Assembly: GCA_902462635.1 (NCBI GenBank)
Contig: CABQCN010000060.1
Span: 1 to 7,613, forward strand
Source of the DNA: an uncultured Oscillospiraceae bacterium
Lineage (GTDB): Bacteria > Bacillota > Clostridia > UBA1212 > UBA1255
Direction of reading: 5' to 3'
DNA: 7,613 nucleotides
A program made the position numbers and the translations under genes. The notes below the pieces were generated by a model. It made no database searches. It worked only from the letters and a program-made list of their open reading frames with translations, and was not told the DNA's origin. Position 1 is the first letter of the stretch; every line of letters begins with the position of its first letter. Below are positions 6,416 to 7,613 of the stretch, one piece after another.

Positions 6416-6756
6416 CTATTCTATCAGCAGTTTCCCTGAATATGGCATCTGTTGTCCAAGTCAATCCTCGAATATATGAAATCGAATTATTTTCTAAATA
6501 CTTTGTGATTTTTTCAGTAGTTTCGGGATTTGTAAATATATATCTTGAAGGTTCTATATAATGGTATGAAAACCCCTCCAATCGTTCTTTCAAGCGTAAT
6601 CTTGCCCTCGTCTACTAATTTATCCATAACCTCAGGAAAAAAAGTAACAATTAATTTGTCTGTTTCAAACGATTGGTCTACAAAAGACATTGGATTTCAT
6701 TTTGCAACTTTGTTATCATCAAACTCGAATATTGGATATTTGCTTTCCATAATCAT
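6396..6756 (-). pseudogene. Nucleoside phosphorylase remnant (uridine/purine phosphorylase type)
   Basis: From an ATG at 6756 the frame reads MIMESKYPIFEFDDNKVAK and meets a TGA at 6699-6697. The same frame then continues NPMSFVDQSFETDKLIVTFF and PEVMDKLVDEGKITLERTIGG. This is the N-terminal part of a clostridial-type PF01048 nucleoside phosphorylase. Around 6573-6584 the coding frame changes and homology resumes at EGFSYHYIEPSRYIF...YIRGLTWTTDAIFRETADRI, the conserved TWTTDA-x-x-RET block of the same family. The stretch normally lying between, with the phosphate-binding and GGAG-type core (roughly 60-70 residues), is deleted. After ADRI (near 6417) the sequence passes into the neighbouring fragment, so the C-terminus with its ribose-binding Glu is also gone. 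GGAGG lies 13 bases before the ATG. The region is AT-rich, unlike the left half of the window. The product cannot be active. Confidence 0.8.
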
Positions 6757-6890
6757 AATATTTGTTTTACCTCCATAAATCCTCCTATGCGGCTGCATTT
6801 ATAGGGGTAGGGCGGACACATTGCGATAAATCCTTTATTTTCAAGCGTTTTGAAGAATTTTATTAACGCCCTATGAGTAGCAATAACCAC
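6753..6890 (-). other. 45-codon open frame coupled to the phosphorylase remnant, possible gene remnant
   Basis: From a GTG at 6890 the minus strand reads VVIATHRALIKFFKTLEN, then KGFIAMCPPYPYKCSRIGG, ending in FMEVKQIL. Its TGA overlaps the phosphorylase ATG as ATGA, the usual form of translational coupling. The composition is protein-like, but there is no ribosome site before the GTG and a TAA lies directly upstream in frame. It may be the decayed 3' end of a longer gene, or chance. I do not recognise the family. Confidence 0.25.
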
Positions 6891-6922
6891 TTATAAAATC
6901 GTAGTTTTCAAATTAGCATTTG

Positions 6923-7402
6923 TTAGTCAATATATATTTTAGTTATATCAACTTTTCCGTCATAATCATCGTAATAAAAATACCAATTATCTTTAATTTT
7001 TTCTTTTATGAAGATATTATTACCCGTTCCATTTTTGCTTTCGTCATAAATCTCAACAGATGAATTATTGCGAATCAAATTATTGTTTGGGCAATAAATA
7101 ATACCCCAATATTGACCGCCGAGCATCCCTCTTGCATCTATGTCTAATTTAACATATTCCGTTGAATCCGTTTTATAATATATATAGAATTTCCCTTTAT
7201 ATTTACCACTATCATTTTGTTCTTTTGACATTAAATCTTCAAATATATCTTTTAAATCTGCTTCATTCTTTGCTAAAAAGTGCGTCGCTTCTTCCTTGGA
7301 CTTTTCGTAATGGCTTGTATTTGTACATTTATTCAATACGAACCCCAATGCCATAACAATTATCAAAAGAAAACCACAAATGATTTTTATTCTTTTTTTC
7401 AT
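6923..7402 (-). CDS. Membrane-anchored or secreted protein of unknown function, 159 residues
   Basis: The N-terminus is basic (MKKRIK) and followed by a hydrophobic segment at about 7-23, giving either a signal peptide or a single membrane anchor with the rest outside the cell. C26 follows this segment, but Lys at the -1 position breaks the lipobox rule, so a lipoprotein is unlikely. Next come a charged helical part (33-62) and a beta-rich, aromatic domain (70-159). That domain contains GMLGGQYWGIIYCP (92-105), NNIFIKEKI (128-136) and WYFYYDDYDGK (140-150), which suggest a small conserved fold of Gram-positive exported proteins. I cannot name the family. The ATG at 7402 has AAAGGG about 8 bases upstream and a strong promoter. 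Composition is AT-rich. It is the only intact-looking gene in the right part and is transcribed toward the pseudogenes; no terminator is seen after its TAA at 6923. Confidence 0.75.
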   Translation of the reverse strand: MKKRIKIICGFLLIIVMALGFVLNKCTNTSHYEKSKEEATHFLAKNEADLKDIFEDLMSKEQNDSGKYKGKFYIYYKTDSTEYVKLDIDARGMLGGQYWGIIYCPNNNLIRNNSSVEIYDESKNGTGNNIFIKEKIKDNWYFYYDDYDGKVDITKIYID

Positions 7403-7440
7403 ATAGTTTCCCTTTCAAATCCCGATTTATCTGGGTGGTT

Positions 7441-7469
7441 ATTATAGCATGAATTTATCAGCACGTAAA
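7441..7469 (-). promoter_or_regulatory. Promoter of the 159-residue protein gene
   Basis: On the minus strand TTTACG (7469-7464, 4 of 6 matches) is followed by a 17-base spacer and a perfect TATAAT (7446-7441). TG one base upstream of the -10 makes it an extended -10 as well. The leader would be about 30 bases. Confidence 0.65.
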
Positions 7470-7509
7470 GATATATGTAGAATTACGACAAAGCGTACGC
7501 TAAATAAAA

Positions 7510-7613
7510 GGGGCTGTAAAAAAGTCCTGAAAAAAAGAAGAAGGAGGAAGCTGCGCCTTACTGTTGGCGGATACACGGGCATAGGCCGCCAGAAGGGTGC
7601 GTAAAAATTCGCC
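7510..7613. mobile_element. Probable end of an insertion sequence, continuing beyond the window
   Basis: The sequence GGGGCTGTAAAAAAGTCC (7510-7527) looks like the terminal inverted repeat of a Gram-positive insertion sequence: a G-rich tip, then CTGT, then an A-run. It is followed by A/G-rich DNA and then by an abrupt rise in GC content relative to the AT-rich left flank. GGCGG/CCGCC at 7565-7589 forms a further inverted repeat. On the minus strand a frame is open from the right edge to a TAG at 7502-7500 (ending ...PPSFFQDFFTAPFI); it crosses the tip and is probably not a real gene. No matching second end is found inside the window and no transposase can be identified, so the family is unassigned. 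Confidence 0.35.

Noticed and set aside
6545..6778. Plus-strand 77-codon frame
   Set aside because: It is antisense to the recognisable nucleoside phosphorylase remnant.
7338..7402. Lipoprotein signal in the 159-residue protein (Cys after the hydrophobic segment)
   Set aside because: Lys directly before C26 and Asn before that do not fit the lipobox, so a membrane anchor or ordinary signal peptide is more likely.
1..7613. CRISPR arrays, tRNA or rRNA genes, toxin-antitoxin or phage-defence modules
   Set aside because: No regularly spaced repeats, cloverleaf sequences, rRNA-like blocks or recognisable defence domains were seen on either strand.

Overview
The window looks like chromosomal DNA of an anaerobic, low-to-mid GC Gram-positive bacterium (Bacillota, probably class Clostridia). 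This rests on the start of an indolepyruvate:ferredoxin oxidoreductase gene (anaerobic amino-acid metabolism), an LTA-synthase-like sulfatase with its membrane partner, AG-rich Shine-Dalgarno sites and TTGACA/TATAAT-type promoters with extended -10 elements. Nothing in the window fixes the genus.

Left part (1-3700, GC-richer, intact genes). The 5' end of iorA runs off the left edge on the minus strand. Divergent from it is a nucleosidase of the MTA/SAH-nucleosidase fold whose purine-recognition Asp is replaced by Asn. Then comes a two-gene signalling unit with its own promoter: a stand-alone HPt protein and, 16 bases later, a 680-residue REC / HD-GYP / PAS-like / GGDEF response regulator. In the latter, the catalytic residues for both making and degrading c-di-GMP, and the inhibitory I-site, are all present. 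No histidine kinase is in view, so HPt presumably links a kinase encoded elsewhere to this regulator. A branched inverted repeat of about 89 bases follows and may terminate transcription from both sides.

Middle (3746-5975, minus strand). A two-gene membrane operon holds a 105-residue three-helix membrane protein translationally coupled to an LTA-synthase/phosphoglycerol-transferase-like sulfatase. The sulfatase is frameshifted beside its predicted nucleophile threonine. The break is explained exactly by a 7-base deletion between ATGG repeats. A leader of about 180 bases and a gene-free stretch with several inverted repeats lie upstream.

Right part (5975-7613, minus strand, mostly AT-rich) is a graveyard. 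It holds a C-terminal fragment of an unrecognised protein with a nonsense codon, fused end to end with a badly damaged nucleoside phosphorylase (nonsense codon, internal deletion with frame change, lost C-terminus). A tiny coupled ORF precedes that, then an apparently intact 159-residue membrane-anchored protein of unknown function with its own good promoter. The last 100 bases look like the end of an insertion sequence that continues outside the window.

No complete new system is evident. The points most worth following are the HPt/bifunctional c-di-GMP regulator pair, the Asp-to-Asn nucleosidase, the branched inverted repeat and the pattern of recent gene decay.
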